Both the position numbers and the translations under genes were made by a program. 64,000 bases of DNA from Diadema setosum (Eukaryota; Echinodermata; Echinoidea; Diadematoida; Diadematidae), in the NCBI RefSeq assembly GCF_964275005.1, contig NC_092688.1:25832934-25896933 (forward strand), written 5' to 3'. Under the pieces are notes generated by a model. That model was not told the origin of the DNA. It made no database searches and worked only from the letters and a program-made list of their open reading frames with translations. Shown here piece by piece: positions 10,420 through 26,100 of this stretch (the stretch's first letter is position 1; each line of letters opens with the position of its first letter).

Positions 10420-13400
10420 GTAAGTATGAGTGAATGCCTTTCAAAAATGATACGTCATTTAGGGTCCTATCATATTCGTTTATTGCCCAGAGTTCATGGA
10501 GTATTACCAACTGATCACATGATTGTAGGCCTACCATCATGACCATGTAAATTTACACTTCGAGGTACTGTAGGCCTAACTGCGAAATACAGCCCGGGGT
10601 TAACTTCGAGGTAGACGAATAACACTAGACCTACTACACTACACTATGACAGTGGATTGACACTGTCATTATTTAAGTCTAGACTAACATACCTCTCAAT
10701 AGACGTACTTGTAAGCTGTATGACAATTATCAAACTCCTTTAATTGGGTGAAATTCGCCAGAAGGAGAAGTGATTAAATGATGTATAAATTGTTTGTATC
10801 ATTTTGCTTTTTTTTTCAGTAAAAAGGGACATTTAAAGTACATGTACTTATGTAGGCCTAGGCCTACTAGTAATCGTACCAGATGGTATATCATGTTGCA
10901 AGAGCATGCTCGCTCTGAGATATAATTTCCATGAACAATATGTGTGATTTTAAGTATGGTTGGGTGTTCATAATATCGGACACCTAACGTTTTTCTATCA
11001 ATAGAAACGTGAAAAATCTCACAATTTGCCTGAAATTTTACTCATGTGTGGAGAAAATACTCCGGATTCACAAGCGCGCACTGAAAATGCGATCTGAGGT
11101 ACGCGCTCTAGATGGCGGCTTCGAACGCGTGGGGTGTCATTTTTTCCGCACTCAGTTGCCGGGCTCATATTGACCGACCACCCCGCCCTCTATTGACAAT
11201 ACGTATAAAGCGTACTTAAACGCGTTTTTTCGACAAGCTGCTGTTTTTTTCTAGTCGTAATTTTTTTCCCCAATAAGATTTGAATATATTTTGAATCCTT
11301 CGATATTACTTTTGAAGGACTGTTTGATGAATTTGACTTGATATTCATTAGGAAACTTTTCATCGTAATTGAAATAAATTAGATGAGTCGGTTTGTTTTT
11401 TCACATTCATCTCTCGTTTCTGCATCAACTCGTACGGTCGTAGCGGGCGACAAAATGTTAAATGTCATGTGTATGTGTAACGTGTGTGCACAATCGTACA
11501 AGCGGCGGTGACAATTTTGCGGTCAAAATCGTCAAATTTATTACGGAAGGATACTCTACATCTAACAACAAGTCAGCAAAGGTAGGCCTAGTTACAGATG
11601 TAGTTACACGATAAACCGTATTCGATTTTGCTAAATTTCGGTAATTTAGAGGGAATACTTAGTTGTTTTCGCCACATTTTACTCGGTAGCGTAGCCCAGT
11701 GAAGAATCGAACACCGTTGCGCGTAGTCCCATGCGTACATTTTCTTTCTGTACGCGCAATGCCATTATAATGCGCGGTCGGTCGTTATGGACCCGGTCGG
11801 TGGGTTGGACCCCTACCATACATGTTGGAAAACACCTGGCTGCCAAATGGCTATCTTCAAAAACTTTAATTGGAGGAATATCTGTCTGCCTGCAGATGAA
11901 TAAAGAGCTAGCTTTCAAATTTGCCAGACCATTCTGGTTCTTAACATTTATGTGATTATGTTTTACTGCATAATTCATACCCGCACGCTATACAAGCACA
12001 TTGATCATTGAATGTTTTGTGTTTCCTCACATTTGAACAAATTTAATAGAGCTGGTACAGTACCATCTTACTAAATGCAAGTCGGGAGCAGACGTATGCC
12101 ATTGTGCAGTTTGATTTTTACACTCCACAAAGACACTCACAACCCTTGTCATGTAATCACCCAATCAGATCCTTGGTCCTGTTGTTGGTGACCTGGAACG
12201 ATTTGGGCAGAGGGTCTGGGATGAGATCACGGACCTTGGTCACGAGTGCGAGCGGAGTCAGCCGTACGTGAGGCATTTCGACGCCTGGGGCAATCGCATT
12301 GATGACATCGTCACGTGCGAGGCATGGAAGAAGCAGAAGATTATTGCAGCTGAGGAAGGGATCGTCGCCATTCCGTACGAGAAAAAATTTGGTGCCTGGA
12401 GGTAAATATTGCAACCAATTGTAAAATAAATATTCATCATCAGTTGAATTCCATGACTAGTTCTCCCAAAACTTTGATAGAACACTCTTCACAGACACAG
12501 CTGACATTACATATGGTATATTGTAGTTCTAGTTACCTTGGCCAAGGGAGGAGGTTATGTTTTCGTTAACGTTGGTTTGTTAGTTTGTCCGTGTGCAAAA
12601 TGACTCAAAAAGCAGTTAACGAATTTGGCTGAAACTTGCAGGAAAGGTTAAAAATGATACAAGTAACAGATGATTAAATTTTGGTAGTGATCCAAGAATT
12701 TTGGGGGAATTTATGAAGGATTTTTGATATTTTGGCAGGTAGGGTCAATGAACTTGAGAGTTCAGGCTGCGCGTATTTGAGGTTTGCATGCGTGCTCTAG
12801 TTTCTGCTAGGGCGAGGCACGCCGTGCAGCTGAGGGTTTATGACGTAACAAAGGCTTCTATATCAATGGGAAATTGGGCAACTTTCAGCACACAATGCTA
12901 CAAGTACACATGGTGATATCTCTATGGAAGAACAAGATCAGTGGTGGAAATGAGCTGCATGCTTGGCGGAGGTCTGCGCTCTTAGAGTGCTTCTCTAGTT
13001 TTATTATTGAATTTGTTTGTTTGTCTTTTTATTATTAATCTTATAGTTACATGTTTTAATCTCGGACAAATAGACATCAGTAGCTGGTGTAAATGTGTTA
13101 AATCATTATACCTGGAAGTATGATATTGGTGCTGGAGTGTGGTCACCCTGAGATATCAGCAGTATCAGAACACATTGCAATAGGAATACATTCAAATGTC
13201 CATTCTCGCTATATGCAAGTACAGTTGAACCTCTCTTATCCGGCCTCCCTTTATCCGGATCTCTCTATTATACGGACGCAATCTCGCCGTGAATTTTTTT
13301 AAATAATTACGGGAGGAAAGGGGGATTCCCAACTCCTTGACAACTCCTACCCAAACACACATGAATTACATATTACTTCCAACATGATTAACATATATTA

Positions 13401-16400
13401 CATCAAATTTCCTTCCAAATTGCTTACCTCCAGACATTTCAACATCCCCAAACATCCCCAAATGTAACATTGAAAAGGTTGCAGTATACACATTACTACA
13501 TGTGGTACTACAATGGGCTACATCAGTACTTGTGTATGGATATGTACATGTATAAAGCATCGAGTCTCCCGTATCCGGCCAAATCCCTTATCCGGATGAG
13601 CCCCGGTCCCGACTTGTGCGGATACGAGAGGTTCAACTGTACTACAAGTACAGTCTGAATGTTTTTCTATGTATTGCATTTAACTGTGTTTCCTATCGAG
13701 ATGATGGGGGATTTGAGAAGTGATTGTACCAGTAGATATCAGCCCCAGCTATAACCTTGCCAGTGCATATAATCAAACCTTCTAATCGTTTGTGAAGCAC
13801 CTCAGCAAAAATAAGAACAACTACTGTATACAGTAACTACCAGCAATACTAAATATTTTCAGATGATACATGTTATAGTTGTCTTAGATGAGGTGGCAAT
13901 ACATTGTACAGTACTACTGTATGTGTTGGGGTGTTTTTGTGGGGGAAAGGGGAGGGTGTAGCACCATGAGAGTGACTCCCATGTTCCTCTATACAATTCA
14001 CTCTGAGTGATAGATAAAAATGAATGTGCTTATTTTTCCTTTGATTACAAAAAAAAAGGCAACATAGGAGAGCTCTTAACATTGATGTGACGCTGCTAGC
14101 ATTTAGCACGTAACACTGATCATCCATATTGTTTTCTTCCAAAGTCGTCTATACCAGGCAGCCAAGATCATTCTCTATTCCCCCTCATCAGGCCTCTACT
14201 CCTGCCCCCTGGCCATGACGGATGGTGCGGCAAAAGTCTTCAAGAAGGTGAAGTGCTGTTGCTGAAAATTATTCTAAGACACAGTTACCTGTATAATCAT
14301 ACTGTAATTGCTGATGGGAAATTTTTCAGGTACATTTGATTTGCTGTGCACACCTACATTTTTTTTGTGTGCATTGATGGGACCCTTATGCAGTGTAAAC
14401 AATGCATACTCTATCAAGACTTTTCAAGAGAGAAAAAAAAAAGGGTGATTCTGTGAGATCCAATAATTCATGATTTGATACTGGTTACATCTGTGTCCCC
14501 TTTTTGCTGATGTTTTTGTTCAAGATTTCTTTGTTGTTTTGTTTTTTGTGGGTTTTTTTTTTCTGTATGACTCCAGTCCCAGTGGTGCTAGAAACATAAT
14601 AATTTCAAGATCTCCATTGGTACGTATACCACCTAACATTTGCATTCCTTGTTATTGCAATTTGAACGAGAGAAATGATGTATTAAAAATGAAGATAAAA
14701 TTATCGTATAGATTTTCTTTATACATGCCCAAGGTAGTGGTCATGAGCAGCAAATTTTTTTGTGAATGCAAATAAGGGCCTTACTTGTGATAGTGCTGGC
14801 ACATAACGTTTGCATGAGGAGCTGGAGGCATCCCAGTCAAGTGCACATTGCATTGAAATCACTTAAGTTTAAGGTTATATTTGTTTGGGGGGGGGGGGGG
14901 TTTGTCTTTTCTTGAGATATGTTTTTTTTTTCTTTTTTTTTTAACTCTTTTAAAATTGGTATTAATTCTTTTGAGTTAGCATGAATTATTGATACATTTT
15001 ATTTCTTTTTTTGTGTGTGTGTGTGCAGGATGATGCACTCTCAGAGCTTATGGGTGGGGCTTTTTCCCACCTGACTACAAGGGACCCACAGCATTTCTGG
15101 ACATCAGGGCAGTGGATGACAGAGAGACGGGGTGGATCAGATGTAGGTGGGTACCTAAAGTAGGAAGCTCTATTATGGAATTCAACATTTATGTGAAAAG
15201 AATTTGTCTTGAGATGGCCGAGATATAAAAAAACAGAGCGATCCTATCAAAAGGCGGGACCCAACTTTTATAATGCGATTGCTTTGTTTTACTTTATTTT
15301 TGGATGTCTCAGCCGTTCCAAGACTGATTTTCATCAAATAAACTTTCAATTTCTCTTAGAATGGTATACTTTATACTATTTCATAAGTGGTTTCTTAGTA
15401 TTTCTCAAAGAGTAAAAAGCCCAAGCCTCATTTCCACTAATACTATACCATCCCTTTAACATCAATAGCTGCAGGAAAATGAAATCAGTGGACATTGAAG
15501 AATGATAGAATCGTGCAAAAGAAGGATATCAGTTGCAGCCATGCAAATGAGATTGGGCTGTGAAGTCTTCATCTCATAATGTACCATTCTTTGTCAAGAA
15601 AAGATCAAAAACTCTCAAGATAGTGCTCATAGTCGATTTTCTAGCAATGACATCCTCTTCCTCATAGCAGTACACTACACTATAATTTCAAAGTGGCTTT
15701 AACAATATTTCCTCATAAATACATCATAAAAAACACACAAAGACTCATAGAAATCAATTTCCCATGAGGTCGTAGAATATGCGAATTCGAGTCAATATCT
15801 TTTGCTTTTAGTTTCAGTGCTTTTGAAGAAGTTCTTTTGTCTAAATGTGTAGTTAAGACACTTGAAAAGAAGTGAAAGTAGTGTTGGGGGTGTTGGTGTT
15901 TGTTGACAGTCTTTGTAGATTCATGTTTTCAAAGTCTAACATTGTTTTAGAGTTTCTGGTCATGAAGCAAAAGGAAGGGTCATGAAAAGATTATAACAAA
16001 AAGTCAATACACTCTGTAAAAGCTTTGATTCAATAGAATAATCAGGAGTAGCGTGTGTTGAGGAGTGTGTCAAGTTTCAGGACAGCCATTTCATCTATTC
16101 ACATTGATTTTGAAAAGAAAGAAGGGTAACTGCACTTTCAAATCTGATCTACCATTTAAAGATCGCTTTTGTTGTCTACTCCTTGTTTGTTTTCTGGTGC
16201 AAGGTCACAAATTGGTAAAGTCAGTTTAACAGTGTGGTTGAAGTTTTTGAAAAGTCAGATCATGTGAGATATATGAAACCAATGAAACGTTCAAATTTCA
16301 CGTCTCAATTTTTCCTTGACAAAGATTACCCCGCTGGGATTAAAAGCATGGGCCCATTTTGACTCTATTTTATTCTAGTGGCTTCCCACTATTTGATATT

Positions 16401-19400
16401 AAAAGCAGTTTTCAGCAGCTTCTCTTGAAGTCATGAACTCATACATCTTCAAAATCCTTGCCTCATGTTCCATACCATTTGTTGTGGAAACAAAATTAAA
16501 CAGCGGGAGGGACAGAGACACTAGCCTACCCACAAGCGGATGGTACATTCCATCTCCATGGCTACAAGTGGTTCTCATCGGCAACAGACTGTGATATGAC
16601 ATTGGCCCTAGCCAGGATTGTTGATGAGAATGGCCAGTATCAGGAGGTATGTGGACAAGTTCACCTTTCTTTAGAATTATTGTTTTCAGCATTGTGTCTT
16701 TTTTGTGTGTTTTTTGTTTGTTTGTTTATTTGTTTGTTTGTTTTTTCTATTTTTCTGTCTTTCTTCAGGGGCTGTTTGTTTCAGAGTTGTGTTTTTTGTA
16801 GTGGCGGCGTTCATTTTTCTTACATAATGCAAAAGTGCTTAACTTACCTTTGGAAAACAGGCAGGTGTGAGCATCACGAAGAGGGAATGTACACTTTTTA
16901 TGAAAATGAAATTTTGTGGAATTCTCTGTGTTTTTTTTTTCTTTTATATATCATTGTCCATGTGTGACATTGCAAACTGTTGCAGTCTTTTCATCCAGCG
17001 ATTGCAGAGCCAAAACTGTGACAATTCATAATGTTTGAACAGATTGTGTGATTTTTCTCAAACTTTACAAATGTGTTCTACTGATATTACTGCATTTACT
17101 CAATCTTCATATTTGGGTGTCATTTTTCTAGTAGTAGGAGGTATATACACAGTAGTATTTGCCAATTTAGTAAAGAAAAGCCAACATGCCTTTTTCTCAA
17201 AATATTGCAGGTCCGAAGTACATATGGTCAATATGTGTACTGAACTGTGAATCATCTTTCACAATTAACTGCTTTTTATTCTTAGGATTGGTAGTAAAAA
17301 GGAAAACCTACGTACTTCAGAGCCCTGCTGTTTAATACCCCTATTAAATGTCATTGTGTAGCTCATGTTTCGTGCTTTCCAATACAATGCAGGGAACAAA
17401 AGGCTTGTCCCTTTTCTACCTAGAAACAAGGACTCCAGAGGGTGCACTGAATGGTATCGAGGTGCAGACAATGAAGAACAAGCTTGGCACCAGGCAGCTG
17501 CCGACGGCAGAGTTGCTTCTGGACGGTACAGTGGCCCACTTGGTGAGACACGGGGTGTATTTAGCCCAATAATTTTGGAATCAGATATTTTGTGTTGGGT
17601 TTAATACATTTCCGATGTGGGGATCTATGTTGTCCATTTCATTTTATGGGGAAGAGGGTCAATAATGAAATAAAACTATCAATCACTGCACCTTGTGATT
17701 CCAGTTTGAAAAGTATTGCACCTTACTACCAGAAATTTGGACGTGTGTAGTGATTACCATCTCCACAGCATCCTATTCTCTCCGTGACTTACATTGAGCA
17801 AGTACATACTGTACTTTAAATAGCATTCCATACAATCTATGGGTTAGCTTGATTTTTCAAAAGGGAATGGTGTAGTTTTGCACAGAGTTGATTTTTCCTC
17901 CATGATCTGCAGTAACCTTGATGCATATTTTGACAGAACAATGAGATGTAATAACTTACCTGCTTCTCACATAAATGATTGGTGACAACTTTGTTTTGAA
18001 ACTTCAAAATGTGACTGAATATGGTATAGAGCCATGTGCAGTACGTAGTTCACCATAGTTTCATCAGTTCTGTGCTTCTCAAAGTTTGTCTTTTTAGGTG
18101 ATACGCTATCAGCGTATCACCTATTGTGATTGTCAAAATCTCTCTTTATTTTTTTTTATTCTTCTTTCTTTCTGGACAATTTTGTGTCGTCAATATCTCA
18201 AGAATGACATTACGAAATAACATGACATTTTCAGTCAACATGTCTCATGACAAAATCTAGCCACAATAAGGTTTTCATGACAGTAACATATCTATGACGT
18301 CATCTAGGCGCCATTTTGTGATTTTCGGACCTTGTCACATGATCGATCATAATTTCATAACTAGATGTCATTTCTGTATCATTTTCCGTGGACATGAAGT
18401 TCAGGTCACGCTCTATCTTACTTTTTAACGCTAGTTACACAGGTCATCATTACGCGCGCGTAAGCGCGCGTCAAAATTTTAAAAGGCTCAAAACGACTTC
18501 CCAATGGGAAATCTCGAAGTTTCAGACAATTTTAAGCGTTTCAAACATTTTCTCGCGTGCGCGTCCGTCCGCGCAATTTCGCGCGCAGAGCCCGTAAGCA
18601 ACATGAAAATGCAATTTTTTTGACTGATTTGGATTCCTGATACTTTGAGTAATAATATCCATTGATTTCCGATCGATTTCGACCTATAACAAAGGAATGC
18701 ACTGGCGTCAAAGTTGAAATTCCGCGTGCGCGTCTTTCTGCAAATATAGTGAAAAAACATGTCTTTGTTTATTTCGCCATAGCTCTTTAAATCGTCCGTT
18801 GACCCTATATTTCTATTGCATATTACAAAAGTATATGAATTGTAAATAACATTCCAAGTATCAGTATTGCCAGGAAAACGCGATGACGTCATCATATCGT
18901 CATTTTAAATCAAAAAAGTGGAATTGATTTTTTTGAGGTACTGTTTCTGACATTCATTTGCTCGTATCTCTGTTGTTTAAGCTCGATATTACCCCAAATT
19001 CAGATATGTTGCACTTTGAACATTTGCCTTTCAAGTCCATGTGATGGTTTTGAAATATGATGACGTTATCATACTAGAAATTGTGATTAAAGGTAAAGAC
19101 TCAAAATCAGACAAGTTTACGTGTTATGTCTATGGGAGGTGATTTTTTTTAAAACCATGCATTGACTTGACAACGTTTAAGCACCTTTACCTCATCTGAT
19201 TTTACTCCATTTCCTCTGAAACATAAATATGTTGTAGCTGAGACAATAAGCTTTAGTAATCATGCATTTTATGTTTTCAAATCTCCTCATCAGGTTGACA
19301 ATTTTGCAATTTAAAACTGAAAATGAGAATGCAATCTGTACGGAACGATTCCCAATTTTTCTTTGCAACTGTATATTGATCGAATCCACGCTGCCACTTG

Positions 19401-20080
19401 TGGGAAGTTGAATAGCGCCATCACAAGTCAACACTGTCACGATAGTATTTAGATTTAAGTTTCGCACTCGATCTTCAGGACAGCCGTGTGGCATAATCGG
19501 TTAGCGCGCTGGTTGTTCATAACGCCATACCGGAAGGCGAGAGGTTCGACTCCCGCAGGACTTTTATCCGTTCTTTCTTTTTTTCTCTTTTTTTTCGGCA
19601 GTTCAGCTTTACTCCGGTGTCAGTTATCGTATTATTTTATCAAGTGTACGTAACCCGTGAACACGGCTGCTCTATTTCCCTTGTTTTGTATTGGAGTTTG
19701 GAGATTGGGTTTGCTTCATTAATTTTGTCACACTTAATGTTGTAAATTGCCCCCTTGTTACAGTGTCCCGCTTGCCACCTTTCGTTTGCTCTTTCCTTTT
19801 CTCTTCATTGGTTATTGTTATACTGTAACAGGATAGGTAGGAACATGTACGTTTAAATAACTTGCAGGAATGGGAGCTGAATTGATTAACTCTAGTCCAG
19901 GTGTATGGCGTCTCGCTCATCTCTTTGAAATTCCAGGTTTGTTATTGTTTGACCCAATAACGGAGTTGTAGACAGGTTATATGTTGCTATAGAGGTATCT
20001 TGTGCCACATGAATGGAAAGCATCACTGTTTAGTGGTAGTAATGAACTTTTTCATGTTGTATATGTTATAAATATTTAAG

Positions 20081-20121
<41 letters not shown>

Positions 20122-23100
20122 TAAAGATAAATTTCACATCCAATCTTCGGTACAGCCGTGTGGCTTTATAGTCACTTAGCGCGCTGCATGGTCATTATGC
20201 ACTACCTTAGGACGAGATGTTCGAGACCCGCAGGACGCTATCATTTTTTTTTCTCTCCCTTTCTTTGTGTTTCTTTTGGCAGTTCAGCTTTATTCCGATC
20301 GATGTCATTTATTGTATTATCTTATCAATTATACTACCCCACGACACACAGTCGCTCAAGTTCCTTTTTTTTTTTTTTTTTTTTTTGTCGGAGGCTGGAG
20401 GTTGGATTTGCTTCATTTATCATACGTATTGTTTAAATTGCCCTTGGTACAGTGCCCCGCTTGCCACCTTTCCTTTTCCCTTTCCTTTTCTCTACGTTTG
20501 TTCCTGTTATATTGTCACAAGACAGGTCGGAAAATAATTTGCATAACTCAACTGGAGCAGGAATGGCAACTGAATGAATTAACTCTAGGCCAGGTGTATG
20601 GCGTCTCGCTCATCTCTTTGAAATTCCAGGATGTTATTGTTTGACGCAATAACGGAGTTGTAGACAGGTTTTATGTTGCTATAGAGGTATCTTGTGCCAC
20701 ATGAGTAGAAGGCATCACTGTTTAGTAGTAGTAATGAACTTTTTCATGTCCCTCCATGTCAATTATAGTGTGGTTTAAAGGGGTTGTGTGTCTATCTGCC
20801 AAAGAAAAGGAATAACTTATTTTCGTCATGGCTGTTTCTCTATACGTAGCCGTAGGTAATGAGTGTTGTTGGTATCTGAGCAGTGAAGAACAGAGCATCA
20901 GGCTAAAATCCCCCTTAGTTATACGTGCTAAGCGTTCAATTTGATATATCTTTCTTTATGAAGTCAATCCCTGCTAATGGAGTTACAGAATTATGTTATG
21001 ACACCTTTCACTGAAAGTTTGTAAAGCAAAGTTTATGGACAAGGCAAGCAATTGTACATGAATATACCTACCATTGATTTCAGAGGGAAATTATGGTATG
21101 CATAAATGTAAGGGTATCATTGCTTTGGAATTGCTGAGACAATATGCTTGGCACGAGGGCTTCCACTTCTAATAACTGATCCCTTTGAAGATGTGTCGGT
21201 CACGGGTGATCGTCATGATTCATCTTTCACGTAGAAGCTTGCGTTCCACCAGGGAGGTGTTACAGAGATGGAGTGACAACTCTTTGTAATTCATGCAAAC
21301 ACATGTTTGGGTTCAAGGCGTTACAATGGGATGTCTAGCATTCCATTACGCTTTGAAGTCATACTCGGCACCGCTCTAGTTGCAAGACGAAGTTCGGAGA
21401 CGAAGAACGCATTTCACCTTTCGTTGAATTACAAGCTTTATTTCACCGCAAAATTTTATATGAAATACTCGAATTGATTTAGAATAGTTTAGGAAAGAAT
21501 TCAATATTATTAATATGTATTTCTAGTTTCATCGTAATTCGCAAATCGAAAGCAAATGAAAATTAGGCCCTCTTAAAAACCGAATTTTTTCTATAATGCG
21601 CACATTTCCGCATGTTAATTTTCTATCTTTTGATTAGGGATATTTTGATCTTTCAAATAAAGTACTCCGTTATAGCGTGTTCCAGCGTGTTTATAAACTA
21701 TTTGCTGTTAAAATTGTGAGTTTTACACTGCATTTTGATTCGCTGCTCCAATTCAAGGTACACAAATTCATTGTTGCCATAACATTGAAAGAGAGAGCGA
21801 ATTGCAGTAGGAGCAAATATTTCTAGATGTGAGAGCGCTAGTCCCAATTATTGATGCTCTCTTTTGTCAAAGCACATGGGTAACACCTGTAGTTGAACGC
21901 ATAACTTCTCGGCGGTGCCGCGCATGACTTCAAAGGAGAGCATTAGTTGCCTCTCCTTCTCTAGCACCTTCCTGGTTCCACACTCTTGGTTCAAGAAGAC
22001 TTACCATCATACTTCAAATTGTTATTAAAGGTAAAGACTCAAAATCAGACAAGTTTACGTGTTATCTCTATGGGAGGTGATTTTTTTTTTATGTGCATTA
22101 ACTTGACAACGTTTAAGCACCTTTATCTCAGATGATTTTGCTCCATTTCCTCTGTAACTTAAGTGTGTGGTAACTGAGACAATAAGCTGCAGTAATCATG
22201 CATGTTATTCTTTGAAATCTCCTTATTAGTTTGACAATTTTGCAGTTTAAAACTGAAAATGAGAATGGAATGTGGACAAAACGATTCCTGATTCATCTTT
22301 CACATACATAAGTTTACGTTCCTCTTTTTTTTCTCGTCGAGACGTATGGCCGAGTGGTTAAAGGCGACGTCTCAGAGACGTGAGGTTGCACACGTGCGGG
22401 TTCGAACCCCACAAGATCACGAAACAAAATACTTACCTATTTTACTTTTTTTTTCTTCAATTTTTTATTACATATATCGTCCATGTAGAAATCACATTCG
22501 TATATAAACGCACCTATACACACACACAGACACACACACACACCATATCCCTCTTTTTTGTGTTGGAGACCATATTGCTTCGACTGCTGCAAAATTTTGC
22601 AGGCTGACTTTGTCAAACTGATCATAATATGTAATGACGACGACAAAGGTGTTGTACTTTGAACAATTGTCTTTCAAGACCACATCATTGTTTTGTACTT
22701 TGATGACGTCATCACACTGAAAATTGTGATTAAATGCAAGGTATCAAAACCAGCCGATTATAGGTTTTATGTTTACGGCACGTATTTTTCCCAAGTTGCC
22801 AGAAATGGCATAGCGACATCAGTAGTTACAAGGCCGCATTTCCGTCTAGCAGTGCAATACATGTTCACGCGGCCACGTTGGTTGAGTGGGCATTGACTTT
22901 TCTCCCTGTAATATCTATACATTTCTTTTTTGCCTTACCATTTCCGTGGATGTCCCGTGGCCGAGAGGTTAGGGAAACGGTTTTGCATGCAAACTCAATT
23001 ATAACTTCAAGGTGCCTATATCACATTCTTTTCTTTGTCGATCACAGATGACCGACATCTGATAACCCCAAGCGTATCACCTAACTCGTCAGTCTGACGA

Positions 23101-26100
23101 GTTTCATATCTCGTTTTCTTTTTTCTTTGTCTTTTTTTTCTTTTTTTGCTGCAAATTACTTTGTCAAACCCCCAGTGTATTTTACCTGAGCTGTATGCTC
23201 ATAGGCATAATTAACTCTTAACGTGCCATGGTCGCCGATCGTGGACTAAGAAGAGCGCAAGAAAACATTGGTCATTTAAGTTCTTGTGGTACAATAATGT
23301 GTTACACCAGGAAACTGCCACTGATATGTACTGGTAGCTGATTAGCATATAGCCATCGTTTCCACTAAAGATATGAGTATACGTACAAAGGAAAATTTTG
23401 AGTAAATTCATGATATTTCAACTAGATGTATTTTTTTCGCGTCGGGAAAATCCGCAGAGAGCGCACCCTCTGCAAGCTGTGTATAGATCAAAAGTCTCAT
23501 TGGTAAACCACGCATGTGTATGCTACTGAATCTGCGTGTGTTGTCTATGCATTTCCACTCGCATTGTTCTGCTTGGGTGCTCTCCTGCGGGAGCGGCTTT
23601 CATTTTGTTCCTCAAAGAGGGTCAAGCTTTCGTTCGTCGGTCAAGTTTTTCATCCTTTTGTCTTGGTGAACTTCACTAATCGTCCCCACGCTAGCATAAA
23701 CAAAAGAAGAACGCGCTTTTGTTCTTGTCTGTGCACAATGTACAGTGGACGAAAAGTAGACCTGTAAACAATTGCGCGAGCACAAACCCCTAGTGGACAA
23801 AGGCCTGACGATTTCAATAGAGTATGCCTGCCCATAGTATATAGGGACAAAAGAAGGATTAGTAGGTGCTTTCTTCTCAAGTGGACAAATGACACTCTTC
23901 CAGGACCTGGGATTTACTTTAGTTTCAAATACAGGATCTAGGACTAAAGGACTCAGATTTGGGAATTAATTACCGAGGCAGAAAAAGAAATTGAAAAGAC
24001 AAATTGAACTGCCAATATCTTTGGAATTGTATAACTCTAGAAGACAAATTTGTTATCATTTGAAAGAGGAAATGTAGCTCTAAAACTTTCTCACAGAGTC
24101 AAGGGAGCGTTCTATTGAAGAAAAATCACGACTGACTCTTTCTTTCCATACTACTCAAAAATTTATGATAATTTTTTAATGAAGATACTGATTATTTCTG
24201 CAATATTTCAGGTTCAGATAGATATTACAGCAAACTGACTACATGACACGGAAGAACAATCATTTCTTGATATTTGTTGTGTAGAAATCAATTCAAACGA
24301 GATATGAAACTCGTCACCGTGAGGACGAGTTAGGTGATACGCTGGGGGTCATCAGATGTCGGTCATCTGTGATCGACAAAGAAAAGAATGTGATATAGCA
24401 CCTTGAAGTTATATTGAGATATTTAGTTGAACATTTTTTGGACCTACATTATTCAAATCATTTTTTTTTCTGTCACACAAACTAAGTGGAAATTCTGTGC
24501 GTGTTCGACTAAGTCGATTTACAGGCTTTTGAGTACATAGGGCTACAGTGTATTCACCCAGCGATCCTCGACACGAACAAATTAAACATGACGAGTGTTT
24601 TAATAATCATCTTGGTATTAACATTGGCCTTTTAAAACATCACCTTTGACACTTATTCACATAACCAATATGATTCCCTCTAATCTTGTTACCATAATTG
24701 GTCAGTTCAGAGAGCTCTTACAGCCATATACAAGCCTGTGAGATTTACCAGCAGTACAAGCAATGAAGCCTCCCATACAAAACAAAGGCATATAGAGCAA
24801 GTGTGTCTGTTTACATGAGAATGTGATTTATACCTGGACGAATATCAAATGGCATTACCTCAATTGAAGAAATAAGGGCAAAAGAAAAACTGAAGAGTTT
24901 GTTCAAAAAAACCCGATAAGTCTATTTTTGACGACTTTGAAGTACGGTCTCTGTCATAGAGTACAAAATAATACCTTTTAAATGATATATTGGTCACTAC
25001 ATAGTAAAGGTACATTTTTGAAGTAATGGTCAGAAGAAGTAAAAACTTTATTATCCTCCTTATTTTTCTTTACCTTTAATCGCAAATATCTCCATTTGGC
25101 AAACATGGTCTTATCGGTATTTGCAAACAAACTCTTCAACTATTCTTGCTTATCCTATAAGGTTATTCTAAAATTTCACGTGCCAAAACGTACGGCTCCT
25201 GCGAAAGAGACGGCGTCTTTAACCATGTAACTGTAGGTCTCCTCCAACCAAGAGTAGTGAACGTAAGCTCATACGTTAATGATAATTTATTTGACGATCC
25301 CACGTGATAGACACACATTCAAAGGGGACAATTAGAAGTGGAAGGAGTGCTTAATCGTCTCATTAATTTCCTAATCAATGACACCCCTACATACAGGCAT
25401 ACCATAATTTCGCATCTAAAATCAATGGTATAGGACTCATGCACCATTACTTGTATAGTGCATAAACTTTGCTTTGTAAGCTATGAGTAAAACATGTCGT
25501 AACATAATTCTGTAATACCATCAGCAGTGATTAACATAGTAAAGAAGAAAGATATATCAAATTGAACGCCTAGAACCTAACCAGGGGGATTATAGCATTA
25601 TACTCGATTCTTTACTGCCAAGATGCCAACACCACCCATCACCCATGGCTACGAATAGAGAAGCAGCCATGGTGAAAATAAAGATTTGCTTTTTTATAGG
25701 CAGAATGACACACAACCCCTTCAAACACACTGTACTTGGCTGTGTGTGTCATGAAAGAGCTCTTAACTAATACTAAACAGTGTATACCTTCCACTCATGT
25801 GGCACGAGATGCCTCTATAGCAACAGATAGCCAGTCTACAACTCCGATAGACGAGCAATAACAACCTGAAATTTCAAAGAGATGAGCGAGACGCTATACA
25901 CCTGGCCTAGAGTTAATTAATTCAGTTTTCATTCCAAATACTCAAGTTGGATTATGTTAGTAGAAACATTCACATCTGCAGTATAACTTAAACAAAAGTA
26001 GAGGAAAGGGAAAAAAGAAGTGGGAAGAGCAAAACTGCGCAACTGCAATTTATATCCTTGCATGATACAAGTGAAAGAAATGTTTCAGATGTCATAGCAT

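Noticed and set aside
18388..18895. Frames of 69 and 135 codons in the left arm, repeated in the right arm at 31765-32272
   Set aside because: They are duplicated because the arms are mirrored, overlap on opposite strands, and carry no recognisable domain. Conservation here is of the repeat, not of a protein.
20158..20644. Frames in the S2 unit and its mirror at 30126-30547
   Set aside because: They overlap the tRNA-like head and poly-T tract, and the mirror copies differ in reading frame length. This is not a protein gene.
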